In this document: positions 38,383-48,534 of the stretch, piece after piece
How positions within the stretch are numbered: the stretch's first letter is position 1
How the letters are laid out: the number at the start of each line of letters is the position of its first letter
Assembly: GCF_001050115.1 (NCBI RefSeq)
Contig: NZ_CP012024.1
Span: forward strand, 166,001 to 230,000
Source of the DNA: Bacillus smithii
GTDB taxonomy: Bacteria > Bacillota > Bacilli > Bacillales > DSM-4216
Direction of reading: 5' to 3'
DNA: 64,000 bases
Notes under the pieces: generated by a model
Seen by the model: only the letters and a program-made list of their open reading frames with translations
The model's database searches: none
Told to the model about the DNA's origin: nothing
Program-made: the position numbers and the translations under genes

Positions 38383-39425
38383 TTAATCGTTGTATAAAAT
38401 CACTTTCATCGCTTTTTCTTTGGCTGCATTGCCAAATACATCATATGCTTGGATGATTTGATCCAGAGGAAAGCGATGGGTGACTAACTGCTGCGGCGAG
38501 ATCTTCCCTGATTCCACTGTCTTTAACAACATCGGTGTTGTACTTGTACTGACCAGTCCGGTTGAGATCTTCACATTTCGAATCCACAATTGTTCTAGGT
38601 GCAATTCGACAGGCTTGCCGTGTACACCGACATTGGCTAGACGTCCGCCCGGCTTTAGGATTTGCTGACAGATGTCGAAGGTTACCGGAAACCCAACGGC
38701 TTCAATCGCCACGTCAACACCTTTTCCATCCGTTAATTCCATCACCTGTTCAACCGCATTTTTCGTAGAGCTGTTCACTGTCTTAGTGGCACCGAACTTT
38801 TTAGACATCTCTAGGCGATTATCGTCAAGGTCGATCATGATGATCTCCGCCGGTGAATAAAGTTGTGCCGTTAAGAGTGCCGACATTCCAATCGGTCCTG
38901 CGCCGACAATCGCAATGACATCACCCGGCTGAACTTCACCGTTGATCACCCCGATTTCCAGACTCGTCGGTAAAATGTCGCTCAACATGACAAGTGCTTC
39001 TTCATCGGTTCCCGGAGGAATATGATACATGCTTGTATCGGCATAAGGGATCCGAACGTATTCTGCCTGGGTTCCGTCGATTAAGTGCCCAAAATCCACC
39101 CACCGTTTTCACAGTGGGCATACATCGCTTTTTTGCAATAATCGCATCTTCCACAGGAAGTGACACAAGAAATCAGCACTTTGTCTCCGGGTTTGAAATT
39201 GTTGACACCCGTGCCGACTTCTTCTACTATTCCAATTCCTTCGTGTCCCAGTGTTCGGCCGTCCGTTACCGCCGGTACATCTCCGCCTAAGATATGCAAA
39301 TCCGTGCCGCAAATCGTCGTTTTGGTGATTTTTACAATGGCATCAGTCGGATTCTGAATCGTCGGCTTGTCTTTCTCTTCCCATTCGATTTTTTTCGGTC
39401 CATGGAATACAAGTGCTTTCATCAT
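38383..39425 (-). pseudogene. zinc-dependent alcohol dehydrogenase, one-base frameshift
   Basis: Two frames together give a complete medium-chain dehydrogenase of about 350 residues. The N-terminal frame (from about 39422, MKALVFHGPKKIEW, behind AGGAGG) has the catalytic-zinc segment TTICGTDLHILGG...GHEGIGIVEEVG and the structural-zinc cysteines CVTSCGRCDYCKKAMYAHC. It stops at 39081-39083 just after ENGGWILGT. The second frame continues GHLIDGTQAEYVR and contains the Rossmann motif VGAGPIGMSALL. Family members read WILGHLIDGTQAEYVR, so one C is missing in GGC-CAC near 39091. This is either a recent mutation or a sequencing error; repaired, it would oxidise short alcohols with NAD. Confidence 0.85.
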
Positions 39426-39501
39426 TATACCTCCTATGGTTTCGTTCGCGAAGTTCCCCTCGGTTACCAAATGAAAGGTCGTACCGTCAGGGTTTAACCA
39501 G

Positions 39502-39539
39502 GTTAGGCGTTACTAAAGTGGTTAGGCGTTACTAAAGTG
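39502..39539. repeat. two-copy 19-bp tandem repeat
   Basis: GTTAGGCGTTACTAAAGTG occurs twice head to tail (39502-39520 and 39521-39539) in the gap between the divergent adh remnant and cupin genes. It may be a short duplication or paired operator sites. Confidence 0.8.
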
Positions 39540-39718
39540 GATTATCGTCCTGTTAGTATTTTCCCCTTGAGATCATTAAATTATTCTGCTCTATAGGAGG
39601 CGTGAGGGAGAGTTGGAATGGAAATTATTGAGAGTATGGGTACATAGCGAAAAATGCTAGATTCAATCAAAAATATTTATTCTAGTATAATAGAAGAAAA
39701 GTTATTGGAGAGATCAAT

Positions 39719-40066
39719 ATGAAAATAACCAAACAAAACGCTGAACATTACATATGGGGTGACCATTGTGATGGATGGCATTTAGTGAAAAGTCCAAATT
39801 TAAGCGTGATTCAAGAACGTATGTTGCCCAATACTTCGGAGGTCAGACATTATCATCAATATGCACGCCAATTTTTCTTTGTATTAAAAGGTACAGCAAC
39901 TATTGAGATAGATGGTCAAAAGATTATTTTACATTCACAAGAAGGGATTGAGGTGCCTCCTTTGACTCCGCATCAAATGATGAATGAATCAAATGAAGAA
40001 GTTGAGTTTTTGGTTGTATCTCAACCTCATAGTCATGGCGACAGAATATTAGTAGATGAAATCTAA
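39719..40066 (+). CDS. small cupin-domain protein
   Basis: 115 residues forming a single cupin beta barrel. Motif 1 is visible as RHYHQYARQFFFVLKGTATIE, with metal-ligand His residues and a Gln where many cupins have Glu; motif 2 is VPPLTPHQMMNES with its His. Such proteins serve as small metal-dependent isomerases, dioxygenases or sugar-binding proteins. No substrate can be inferred. The ATG at 39719 follows GGAGAG by 6 bp, and TATAAT stands 28 bp upstream at 39686-39691. It is a single gene. Confidence 0.8.
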   Translation: MKITKQNAEHYIWGDHCDGWHLVKSPNLSVIQERMLPNTSEVRHYHQYARQFFFVLKGTATIEIDGQKIILHSQEGIEVPPLTPHQMMNESNEEVEFLVVSQPHSHGDRILVDEI

Positions 40067-40314
40067 TGTTTCCAGAAAAGTAAGCAGCTAATGAAAGCAC
40101 GGGTGAAAAGAGGGAAAATGCTTTTTTATCCGTGTTTATTTTTTGGTTCTATTGCGAAGGATTGCGGGCTTAAATGAATAAGGAGAAAAGGTGCTAAGAA
40201 TAAAGAGGAAAAATAAAATCGAGGGGAGAATTATTTTCGTGCATTTACACCCGATTGAATAAACTGTGAACATATGAATGATCATTCTTCCATGTTTGAA
40301 AGGGAACGAAATAG

Positions 40315-41697
40315 ATGAAAAAACAATATGTAATGATTTTATGCATATCTTTTGGCGTGTTCGCTTCTGTCATGAGCAGTACGATGCTGTCCATAGCTTT
40401 TCCAGATATCGTGGCTAGCTTTCATATCTCCTATTCTTCCTTGCAAATTCGGAATATTTTGTTTTTCGCTGTTTTCGCGACGGGTCTTCCTTTATTTGGC
40501 CATTTGGCTGATCGAGTTTCTCCCAAATTGTTGATGAGCATGGGGCTGCTGTTATTTTGTCTATCCAGTTTTTTAAGCGGATTCCTTCATCATTGGTACT
40601 TATTCTTGGCATTTCAGTCCTTTCAGGCTGTCGCAGATTCTATGATCGTTCCAGCTCAAGTGGTTCTGATCCGTAAATTGTTTCCTCAAGATAAAACGGG
40701 CTGGGCTTTTGGCTGGTTTTCGGGGACACTTTCGGCTGCTACTCTTGTAGGACCCGCTTTGGGCGGATTCATTGTACGTTATTTTCATTGGGAAACCATA
40801 TTTTATTTATTATCGCTCATTTCCTTTCTATCTTTTCTTTTCGTAAGATGGGTTGTTTCAGAAGTTCAAGGTTCTGATGAAAAGGCAACATTGCCTTATT
40901 TAAGCACGATGAGTTTGTTAGGGTTTATTCTATCGGTGCAAGTTTTATTTCTACATACCCGTCTTATGACCAAAATGATAGCGTTTGTTATCGTATTTTG
41001 TAGTTTAGGATTGCTCATTTTTTCTGAAAAACGTAAACAGCAAGGGAAAGCCATATTCCCAACGAGCGCATGGAAAAATTGGATGTTTATCCATTCATTG
41101 TTTCGAGTTTTTTTATTGTATATGGTGAGTAATGCTGTATTACTGTATGTTCCAAGTTTCATGAGAGATGTCCATCATATGGAGCCGCAAATAGTAGGGT
41201 TTATTCTATTAATGGATTCCATCATTGGCGTATTTTTTGCTGGATTGGCTGGAAAATTAGCGGATAAAGCCCCGCACCGAACTTTATTAATCGGAATGAT
41301 GATTTCGATCATGGGGGTCTTTCTATTAAGTGTAAGCGGAATAATTCGTCTTCCTGCTATTTTCATGTTCGGGATCATCTATTTATTATTGGGAATGGGT
41401 GGGACGGTTTCGATGCCTGCTTTAAATGCGATTGCGCTGCTTTCCGTACCCGAAAAGGAAACAGGCAGCTATATGGGAGTTTTCCAAATGATTCAGTTTG
41501 GAACAGGAGCTTTTGCAGCAGGGCTATTTTCCACTTTAGTCGAAGCAGTTCATAATACGGGGGAAATCTCTGTAAGTGGATTTACAAAAATGACTGTTAT
41601 TTGTCTCGTTTTCTATTTGATTGCGCTTTTGACTCTTCTATGGGATAAAAAGCTGTTAAAAGAAAAAAAGAATGAAATCACGGCTCTGAAGCTCTAA
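40315..41697 (+). CDS. MFS multidrug efflux transporter, DHA2 (14-TM) type
   Basis: 460 residues, strongly hydrophobic throughout with about 14 membrane segments. The MFS motif between TM2 and TM3 is GHLADRVSPKLLMSMG, and a second copy, GKLADKAPHRTLLIG, opens the second half. The antiporter motif C region is TLVGPALGGFIV. This fits QacA/EmrB/TetL-type proton antiporters that export drugs. The start at 40315 has AAAGGGAACG upstream. It stands alone, near the ribosomal-protection operon, so it adds to a resistance-rich segment; its substrate is unknown. Confidence 0.88.
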   Translation: MKKQYVMILCISFGVFASVMSSTMLSIAFPDIVASFHISYSSLQIRNILFFAVFATGLPLFGHLADRVSPKLLMSMGLLLFCLSSFLSGFLHHWYLFLAFQSFQAVADSMIVPAQVVLIRKLFPQDKTGWAFGWFSGTLSAATLVGPALGGFIVRYFHWETIFYLLSLISFLSFLFVRWVVSEVQGSDEKATLPYLSTMSLLGFILSVQVLFLHTRLMTKMIAFVIVFCSLGLLIFSEKRKQQGKAIFPTSAWKNWMFIHSLFRVFLLYMVSNAVLLYVPSFMRDVHHMEPQIVGFILLMDSIIGVFFAGLAGKLADKAPHRTLLIGMMISIMGVFLLSVSGIIRLPAIFMFGIIYLLLGMGGTVSMPALNAIALLSVPEKETGSYMGVFQMIQFGTGAFAAGLFSTLVEAVHNTGEISVSGFTKMTVICLVFYLIALLTLLWDKKLLKEKKNEITALKL

Positions 41698-42189
41698 CAG
41701 TGTTCTGAAAAGTCAATTTTTGTTGCCAGTACACCAATTACCTTTTTTGTCATTGAAAATGTGGAAGCAACTGACTAATTCAAAAGTAGTTTTAATAGTG
41801 CGGGGGAATCATTATGGTGTTTGTTTGCCGAAAACATGTATACGAAGGATCAAAACTGCTTCGTATTTTCCATGTACAAAAATAAATGGTTACTGCAAGA
41901 TTGCTGCGAAAAAAATAATTTTTACCGAAAAGCGATTATTTATCATCTATGTTTTGAGATAATGACATAGATCTACCTTTGAATGGTCATAAAAGAAGCG
42001 CGCCCTCTCCACATTCTTATAAATGGGAGAGGGCTTTCCCTTTTGTTTCATATTGAAAAAAAATAGTATCAAACGTCAATCGATGGTATTGGAATCAGCC
42101 GAAAGCTTTGTCGTCTTTTGCTTCGATCATCATGCAAAGAGAAGAAAATCGCTTCATTTTCCATAAACAAACTGCAATCAAACTAGTTC
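41698..42189. other. intergenic stretch between convergent genes
   Basis: About 490 bp between the MFS gene and the end of the defence operon. Apart from the hairpin at 42002-42044 nothing recognisable is present; an 80-codon plus-strand frame has no binding site. Confidence 0.4.
42002..42044 (+). terminator. hairpin terminator
   Basis: GCCCTCTCC (42002-42010) pairs with GGAGAGGGC (42026-42034) around a 15-nt loop, followed by TTTCCCTTTT. It could stop transcripts from either side. Confidence 0.75.
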
Positions 42190-44070
42190 TTATTTAGAGA
42201 CCGGAATCGGACAAAAGCAATCAATCCATTCGGTTAATAATTTTTGCAATTCATTCACACCGATGAGGAGGTCTGATTCTTCTTGATCGTTAGGGAAGAG
42301 TTGCAAAAAATAGCCGTAATCCGTATTGAATAATACTTCTTTATAATCGTCGCCGGGATACACACAAACTACTTCTTTGACGATATTGAATTTTATTTCT
42401 CCTTTGTCATCGGTATATTTAATTCCTCTATAATCATCCATTTGCTCCATCGTGGAGGTGGAACCATATTCTTGGAAGATATTGTATAATGGACGGTATT
42501 TGACTTCAAGAACAAATGAAGATTGGAAGATCTTTTGATGATCTTGCATTTTATATAAATCAACTTTAATATCAGGCTTTTTTCGGAATTTTGTACTGAA
42601 AAAATGCTTGTTTTTCTCAATGGCTAATCGTGAATTATATTCCAGTTCCTCGTTATAAATGACTTCAATCAAACAACGGCGTTCCTCGTTTTCGAGAGTA
42701 ATCTTTGTTCCGTCATCTAATCCGTCTTTATATAATGACAGCTTTAATTGCTCCTTTAAATCATAATCAGCGGGAAAATGAAAATTTAAATATTGCAGAC
42801 TTTCAATGACAACAAAGTAAACAAAATACTCATACAACAAATACGTAGGTTTATAGGCTGGGATGATCCATTCCTCTGTGTGAGCTGGATTTGACTGTTG
42901 TTTTAATTGTTGCATGATATGATCAAATAACAAGTAACTTTTTTTATGAATTTTTGTTTTTCTTTTTACTTGGTGGTGGCAAATCGATTTCCAAAACGAA
43001 TGCTCTAAAACGGCTTGTAATCGATTACTCGATTTTTTCACCCTTTCCATCAAGTTTAATAACTGTTTTTCCTCGATCCGATATTGTTGCAACTTTCTTT
43101 CCAGCCGATGATAGGTGTTTTCGATTTTTTTCTTATGTGAATAGGTGATCGTGTTTCGATTCGAAATGCTATTTATTTCTGTTTTTATTTGGTTTAAATC
43201 TTGTAATGTGTTCTCTATTTTTTGTTTTTGTTTGGATAAATAAGGATTCAATTCGTTTTTCCCTTCTGTTAACCGTTTTAGTAATTCATGTATTTTCGTT
43301 TTTACCATTCGATTATTGTCCGTATCCACAGATGTGATATATTTACGGTTTAAATATTTAGACTGTTTGAAAAGAAAGCCTTTGGAACTATTTTGCCATT
43401 TAATGCTGGTTGAATCGAGATGTTTAGGGATATTCTCGACCACGTAATCATAGATGATGGTTGATTCGCTTTCCTTTTGAATGCTGTCAAGGGAGGCAAA
43501 TAATTTTTTCTCCGCTTTCTCATACCATTTATAAAAAGAAACAAAATGACTCTTGTCAAAGATCGATTGCTCTCCTAATCCATGATTAAAATTCATTATA
43601 TCTTCAGTAATCCCTTGGATTTTTTCATTTAATAAATTGTGAATTTTTTTTAACTGGATTTTCGTGACATTTTTTGGTGTGATCGAAAAAGCACCATAAT
43701 AGCTTTGTGAATGATAGCGAATTTCAAAAATGTAAGTTCCACACCGCCATGGATAAACGATATTTGCGTTTTCTTGATATAACACTTTTTGGTTGTTTAG
43801 ATTATTTAAAATGAAAACATCATAAAAATCTTTTTCGTCTTCTCCGAATATTTTGTTCCAAATGACTTCTATTTCGATATCATTTTCTTCACTATTTAAC
43901 ACCACTGCTAACTTTTTATATTCCTCAATTTCATATACATAGTTCATAACATTTTTGATGTCTGAAATTAAATGGCCGATCGGCTGCTTGCGATTTCCTA
44001 TTTCTAAGTGCAGATGAAACGGTAAGCGAAGTTTTTTATCTATTACCATACAATTATTGAACGTATCCAT
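42190..44070 (-). CDS. McrC-related DUF2357 / PD-(D/E)XK nuclease subunit
   Basis: 626 residues. The N-terminal half (about 1-220) resembles the DUF2357 part that contacts the McrB-like motor, and a helical, coiled-coil-prone middle follows (about 260-400). The C-terminal nuclease core has KKPDIKVDLYKM and, about 20 residues later, VLEVKYRPLYN: an aspartate followed by E-V-K, the PD-(D/E)XK catalytic pattern. This is the expected cleaving subunit of a type IV-like (modified-DNA-dependent) restriction system. Its start overlaps the end of the AAA+ gene by 17 bp. The DUF2357 assignment is from memory of the family. Confidence 0.72.
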   Translation of the reverse strand: MDTFNNCMVIDKKLRLPFHLHLEIGNRKQPIGHLISDIKNVMNYVYEIEEYKKLAVVLNSEENDIEIEVIWNKIFGEDEKDFYDVFILNNLNNQKVLYQENANIVYPWRCGTYIFEIRYHSQSYYGAFSITPKNVTKIQLKKIHNLLNEKIQGITEDIMNFNHGLGEQSIFDKSHFVSFYKWYEKAEKKLFASLDSIQKESESTIIYDYVVENIPKHLDSTSIKWQNSSKGFLFKQSKYLNRKYITSVDTDNNRMVKTKIHELLKRLTEGKNELNPYLSKQKQKIENTLQDLNQIKTEINSISNRNTITYSHKKKIENTYHRLERKLQQYRIEEKQLLNLMERVKKSSNRLQAVLEHSFWKSICHHQVKRKTKIHKKSYLLFDHIMQQLKQQSNPAHTEEWIIPAYKPTYLLYEYFVYFVVIESLQYLNFHFPADYDLKEQLKLSLYKDGLDDGTKITLENEERRCLIEVIYNEELEYNSRLAIEKNKHFFSTKFRKKPDIKVDLYKMQDHQKIFQSSFVLEVKYRPLYNIFQEYGSTSTMEQMDDYRGIKYTDDKGEIKFNIVKEVVCVYPGDDYKEVLFNTDYGYFLQLFPNDQEESDLLIGVNELQKLLTEWIDCFCPIPVSK

Positions 44071-46036
44071 ATAGCATCAACTCTTTAGCTTTCTGTTTAA
44101 TAAACTTAATTGAATTGGTGAATTTCGATACTTTTTGTCCGGTTTCTGATATTAAGATTTTAACTAATGCTCCTTCTTCATACTGATTTTCATCTACATA
44201 TGTTCCTACAAGCGGACCTACAAACGTTTCAATTCCCTTGATTTTCGATAAAATTCGTTGGACAATTTGAAAATCGAAAGCTTCCTCTCTTGATATCATG
44301 GCTTCTCCCTCTTCGTTAACGGGGACATTGGCAATAAACCTTGCTATTCCGTTGACCGTTCTAAACGAAACTCCTTTCTGTTTGTCATAGGTTTGAAGCA
44401 ATTCATGAATTTGATCAAGCAAAGTTAATTCATCCGTTGATAATAGATTTAACAAATCGTCATCTATGCTGGAATTTTTCAAAAACGCTTTATGAATCAC
44501 GTTTAAAGGTTCAACTTCTTTTACTTTTTGATATTTTTTATAGTCATTTTTTATTCCGATAAAGCTTCTTTTTCTCGGATAAATGACGTTTGCTCGATCT
44601 AATAGACGGTCTGAAAAATCTGTGGTCGTTTCATCAAAATTAACCGTTCCAACAAAAATAATGTTGTTATGAATTTTGATTTTGGATTTGTAATGGCCAT
44701 TAATACAACGATCTTGATCACTAAAGAGTGTTAAATACCTTTCTTCCTCATTTAATTCTAATAGGGATATAAAAGGACTAAACCAGTGTTCGACTTGTGA
44801 TAAGTTCATTTCATCAAATATCACCATATGAATGCGATCCGGATGTTTTTCTGCTTCTAATAATAAACTGACTAGCCCAGTTTCACTTTCATGATAAACA
44901 CCTGTTGAAGGATTTAAAAAACCTAGTACGTCATTTGGTTCTTTATATGACGGAGAAACAGGAATGATCAACATTCTTTTTCCAAGCTCAAGACCTAACG
45001 TTTCTCCATAAATTTTGGCTAGCTGCGTTTTTCCTGTCCCGGACATTCCGCCAATAATCGTTAGCATGTTTGTTTTTACACTGACATGGAAGGAGATCAT
45101 ATCTTTTTCATCGTAAAACAATCGATATTGGTTTTGAGCTTTTTCAATAAACCGCTGCAAAAATTCATATTCTTCTTTATTAAACGTACGCTTTACATTT
45201 TGGTCTGTAAAATGATCTTCAATTTCCTGTTCAATTCCTTCTTCCGGTTCGGAATATGAAAATTGCTCAATTAAGCTTATCCCTTCTTTATAGACTTTAT
45301 CTTGTAAATTCGACAATTCCTTGTTTTCGATAAAATATAAATCATTGTCAATTCTAGCGTGAACGATTTCTGCAAATTCATCTTCTATTTCAATAAAACG
45401 GACATCCACTCCATCTTTTTGTGAATACGTTGTCGGATTGTTCGATTTATTGAATGATACTTGATATAAAGTACCTTCATAATAAATAAACTTAGGAGAA
45501 TCGAAGATATTAGGATAAGAATTGAGCGTAATCGGATATCCTTTTTTCACCAATTTCATTTCTAAATCTTTTTTCGTTTCTTCCACCTTTAATTGCGGAC
45601 CAGGGATTAACGCATACTTGCTTTGTGGCTCGATATTTTCCACTTTCACAATATCTACATAAACAAACTCCGGCTTAGGATCCAGCTTAAATACAAGGAG
45701 CTTTCCTTCCAATAACTCTCTGACTTTCTCAAGCCTTTCATAAAACATAAGATGATCGTAGTCGATCAACTCGTTAAATAATTTTCTATTTTGCCTGCTG
45801 CGAGTATTCCCTGTTAAAATTTTGTTTTGAAACGAAAAATGTTTTGAAACTTCTTCAGGGATAGGTGATAAACATTTAATATAAAATTGGATATCTTCAT
45901 TATATTCATCTTTATATTTCAATGCTTCATCCAGCAATGTTCCTGCTATTTCGCTCTCTGAAACCAATCGTCCAACAAAATATGCATCCTTTAATTTTCG
46001 TTCAACTTCTGGATTCATTCTAGTTAACAATCTCAT
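44054..46036 (-). CDS. McrB-like AAA+ NTPase of a type IV restriction-type system
   Basis: 660 residues. The N-terminal 300 residues are not recognised and could hold the target-recognition region. The AAA+ domain begins near 330: Walker A IIGGMSGTGKTQLA, PVSPSYKEPNDVLGFLNP typical of McrB relatives, Walker B HMVIFDEMNLSQVEHW, and the sensor IIFVGTVNFDETTTDFSDRL. McrB-type motors form hexamers and translocate DNA with GTP or ATP, then stimulate the McrC nuclease. The ATG at 46036 has GAAGGAG 8 bp upstream; it overlaps the end of the preceding coiled-coil gene by 17 bp, so all three genes are translationally coupled. Confidence 0.85.
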   Translation of the reverse strand: MRLLTRMNPEVERKLKDAYFVGRLVSESEIAGTLLDEALKYKDEYNEDIQFYIKCLSPIPEEVSKHFSFQNKILTGNTRSRQNRKLFNELIDYDHLMFYERLEKVRELLEGKLLVFKLDPKPEFVYVDIVKVENIEPQSKYALIPGPQLKVEETKKDLEMKLVKKGYPITLNSYPNIFDSPKFIYYEGTLYQVSFNKSNNPTTYSQKDGVDVRFIEIEDEFAEIVHARIDNDLYFIENKELSNLQDKVYKEGISLIEQFSYSEPEEGIEQEIEDHFTDQNVKRTFNKEEYEFLQRFIEKAQNQYRLFYDEKDMISFHVSVKTNMLTIIGGMSGTGKTQLAKIYGETLGLELGKRMLIIPVSPSYKEPNDVLGFLNPSTGVYHESETGLVSLLLEAEKHPDRIHMVIFDEMNLSQVEHWFSPFISLLELNEEERYLTLFSDQDRCINGHYKSKIKIHNNIIFVGTVNFDETTTDFSDRLLDRANVIYPRKRSFIGIKNDYKKYQKVKEVEPLNVIHKAFLKNSSIDDDLLNLLSTDELTLLDQIHELLQTYDKQKGVSFRTVNGIARFIANVPVNEEGEAMISREEAFDFQIVQRILSKIKGIETFVGPLVGTYVDENQYEEGALVKILISETGQKVSKFTNSIKFIKQKAKELMLYGYVQ

Positions 46037-46990
46037 AACGCAATTCTCCTTCTAAATATGAAATGATTGAACGAATAATGTTTTGTGTTCCTTGGCTTAC
46101 TAATCGATATTGAATTTTGTGATGTCCTTTTAATAGCTTTTCAATTTTAAATATATCCTTCGTTGAAATACCGTCTGTTACGATAAATACAAGTTCTTTT
46201 TCGATCATTTTTAACTGTTCTGAAAAATGGTCGATTGAAGAAAAGTAGCAAATGCGTTTTTTTCCAATTAGCGCTTCTATTATTTCATCTTTTTTCGACA
46301 AAAACACTTTGATATCTTCTCTGATTAATTGAAAAGACATCACTCTATTGTTTGATTCTTCTTGATTGGAATGTTTTTTCTCCATTTGTTTATGTAACTG
46401 TTCAATTTCTTTTTTATATTGGTACTCAGAAATTTCTTTTTCTTTGATCATTTTTTGCAGCACCAGTTCTTTGCTTTTCACTTCTTTTGCAAGTTGTTCA
46501 CGTTTTGTTTTTACATCCTTCATTTCTTTTGTCATCATTGTTAATTGTTTGTTTAACCTTTCATTCTCATCTTTTACTTGCTGAATTTTGTTTTCTGTCA
46601 TTTTCATTAAAAGCTCATTACGTTTTAATTCCTCCCCCCATTTTTCAACCATTTTTTGAATGATTAAAATGCATATATGTAAATAGCTTTCTTGATTTAA
46701 CTGATCAAAATTTATATCGTGAAATGTTTCTTTTTCGATTTCTTTTAAAATGTTAAAAAATAGATAAACCGTTGATTTTGTATCGCTGCCATCTAAAAAA
46801 ACGTGATCTATATTCGGAAAAATATTGGGAATTTTTTTCTCCAACTCATTCGTTGAAAGAGCAGCAAGAGCTTTTAATTCTTTATTGATATCTTTTTCCC
46901 CTAACAAAGCTTCAGCTAAATTACTCTTTTCTGATAGACTTTTTATGATTGTATCCTTTTCATTTTTATACAGAGCAGGGAAATAATAAG

Positions 46991-46997
46991 TAAGTAA
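46991..46997. repeat. target-site duplication of the IS4-family element, left copy
   Basis: TAAGTAA here and again at 48536-48542, directly outside perfect 12-bp terminal repeats. Confidence 0.85.
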
Positions 46998-47103
46998 CTC
47001 AACTTTCGCAGTGAAAAATTTATGAATAATCCTTGATTTGATAGGTTTCTTTGGGTATCTCATATTCACTTGACACTGAAAAAATTCGTCTAAAAAACAA
47101 AAA

Positions 47104-47166
47104 GACACCTCTTTCTTTTGGTAAACTATTGGTGACCAAACCAAAAACCAAAGAAAGAAAGGTGTC
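47104..47166 (+). promoter_or_regulatory. inverted repeat hiding the IS4 transposase ribosome binding site
   Basis: GACACCTCTTTCTTTTGG (47104-47121) is nearly complementary to CCAAAGAAAGAAAGGTGTC (47148-47166), which includes the AGAAAGGTG binding site in front of the ATG at 47173. Read-through transcripts would fold and suppress translation. Confidence 0.6.
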
Positions 47167-47172
47167 ACCATT

Positions 47173-48534
47173 ATGATAACGAAAAAAGAGTATTTTGCGC
47201 AATTACCAAAAGAAATAAAAGACGGATTTTCTGAATTACAAATTGGTAATCATTTAAGAAAAGCAGGAATTATCAAGGCTTGTGGTTATTCTTGTTTATC
47301 GATTTTTCAACTATTATTTCTTCTTGTTTTTCAATACAGAAACTGGTACCACGCCTTACAAAGCAAAAAGGCTGCCGATTTACCAGGAAAAGATACCATT
47401 TATCGTTTTTTGAACTCGTCTACGTATAACTGGAGAACCTTTTTACTATCTCTGAGCTCCGAAGTGATTCGTCGTGTGAAACAAACGATTTCGAAGCGCC
47501 GTGTTACCGTGTTTATTGTAGACGATTCGATTTATTCTCGTAACCGTAGTAAATCGGTTGAGCTTCTAGCTAAAGTATTCGATCATTCCACTCGTCAGTT
47601 TGTCAATGGTTTTCAACTATTAACGCTCGGATGGTCCGATGGCTTTACATTTGTACCTATCGATTTCGCTCTTTTGAGTTCAGCGAACCAAAAGAATCGC
47701 TTGAACGAAATCCATTCGTCCATTGATAAACGAACCACAGGCTACAAACGACGGCTCGAGGCATTGGAAGCAAAACCAAACATGGTGTTGAAATTAGTAG
47801 AACATGCATTGGATAAAGGAATTTTCGCTGATTATGTGCTCATGGATACATGGTTTACTCATGCCCCGTTGGTGGAGAAGATTCACTCCAAAGGCCTTTT
47901 TGTCATTGGTATGGTCAAACAGCTGAAACAACGGTATCTTTTCAACGGAGAACGTTTAACCTTGGAACAACTGTATCGAAAAGCGAAACGAGACATTGGC
48001 AAAAAAGAAACACTCGGCTCGATTCACGCAACCCTTCATACGGGTTTACCAGTGAAAATCGTGTTTGTGCGGAATCGAAACAACCAAAGTGAATGGCTAG
48101 CCATTTTGAGTACAGATACCACGCTGTCTAATGAAGAAATCGTTCGAATCTATGGGATGCGTTGGGACATTGAAACCTTTTTTAAATTCAGTAAATCGTT
48201 TTTACATTTAGCCAAAGAGTTTCAAGGTCGTTCCTATGACATGATGATTAGCCATACTACCATTGTCTTCACTCGGTATATCTTGATTGCTTGGCAACTT
48301 CGGAAAGAAGAGGATCCGAAGACCATGGGCAACTTATTCTTGTTTCTATGTGACGAAGTAAAGGAGATGGACTTTAAAACGGCTTTACTACAATTGATTT
48401 CTCTTTTCCAAACTTTGGCTGAAGCTAAGGTTTATTTGAGTATGGACATTTTTCAGTGTCAACTGTCCAATTGGATTACTTCTTTACCTCGTTATATCAA
48501 GGACTGTCTCCATATTTCTGTGTGCGAAAGTTGA
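47173..48534 (+). CDS. IS4-family transposase
   Basis: 453 residues. Catalytic acids are in VFIVDDSIYSRNRS (first D), DYVLMDTWFTHAP (second D) and the family signature Y-x2-R-x3-E-x6-K, here YGMRWDIETFFKFSK. The N-terminal domain (about 1-80) is helical and probably binds the ends. The frame is intact and should be active. It fills almost the entire element. Confidence 0.95.
   Translation: MITKKEYFAQLPKEIKDGFSELQIGNHLRKAGIIKACGYSCLSIFQLLFLLVFQYRNWYHALQSKKAADLPGKDTIYRFLNSSTYNWRTFLLSLSSEVIRRVKQTISKRRVTVFIVDDSIYSRNRSKSVELLAKVFDHSTRQFVNGFQLLTLGWSDGFTFVPIDFALLSSANQKNRLNEIHSSIDKRTTGYKRRLEALEAKPNMVLKLVEHALDKGIFADYVLMDTWFTHAPLVEKIHSKGLFVIGMVKQLKQRYLFNGERLTLEQLYRKAKRDIGKKETLGSIHATLHTGLPVKIVFVRNRNNQSEWLAILSTDTTLSNEEIVRIYGMRWDIETFFKFSKSFLHLAKEFQGRSYDMMISHTTIVFTRYILIAWQLRKEEDPKTMGNLFLFLCDEVKEMDFKTALLQLISLFQTLAEAKVYLSMDIFQCQLSNWITSLPRYIKDCLHISVCES

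Larger units (their letters stand above)
46020..47171 (-). pseudogene. coiled-coil protein of the McrBC-like system, C-terminal part after IS insertion
   Basis: From the IS border (46997) downward the frame encodes about 322 native residues, beginning YYFPALYKNEKDTI. A long Lys/Glu-rich coiled coil covers the middle (segments such as KIQQVKDENERLNKQLTMM), followed by a compact C-terminal domain (RICYFSSIDHFSEQLKMIEK to SYLEGELRYEIVN). The first 60 or so residues of this open frame (MVTPFFLWFL onward) come from IS sequence and are not native. Joined to the fragment at 48536-48863 across one target repeat, the frame is continuous. Overlaps the mcrB-like gene by 17 bp. Confidence 0.8.
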
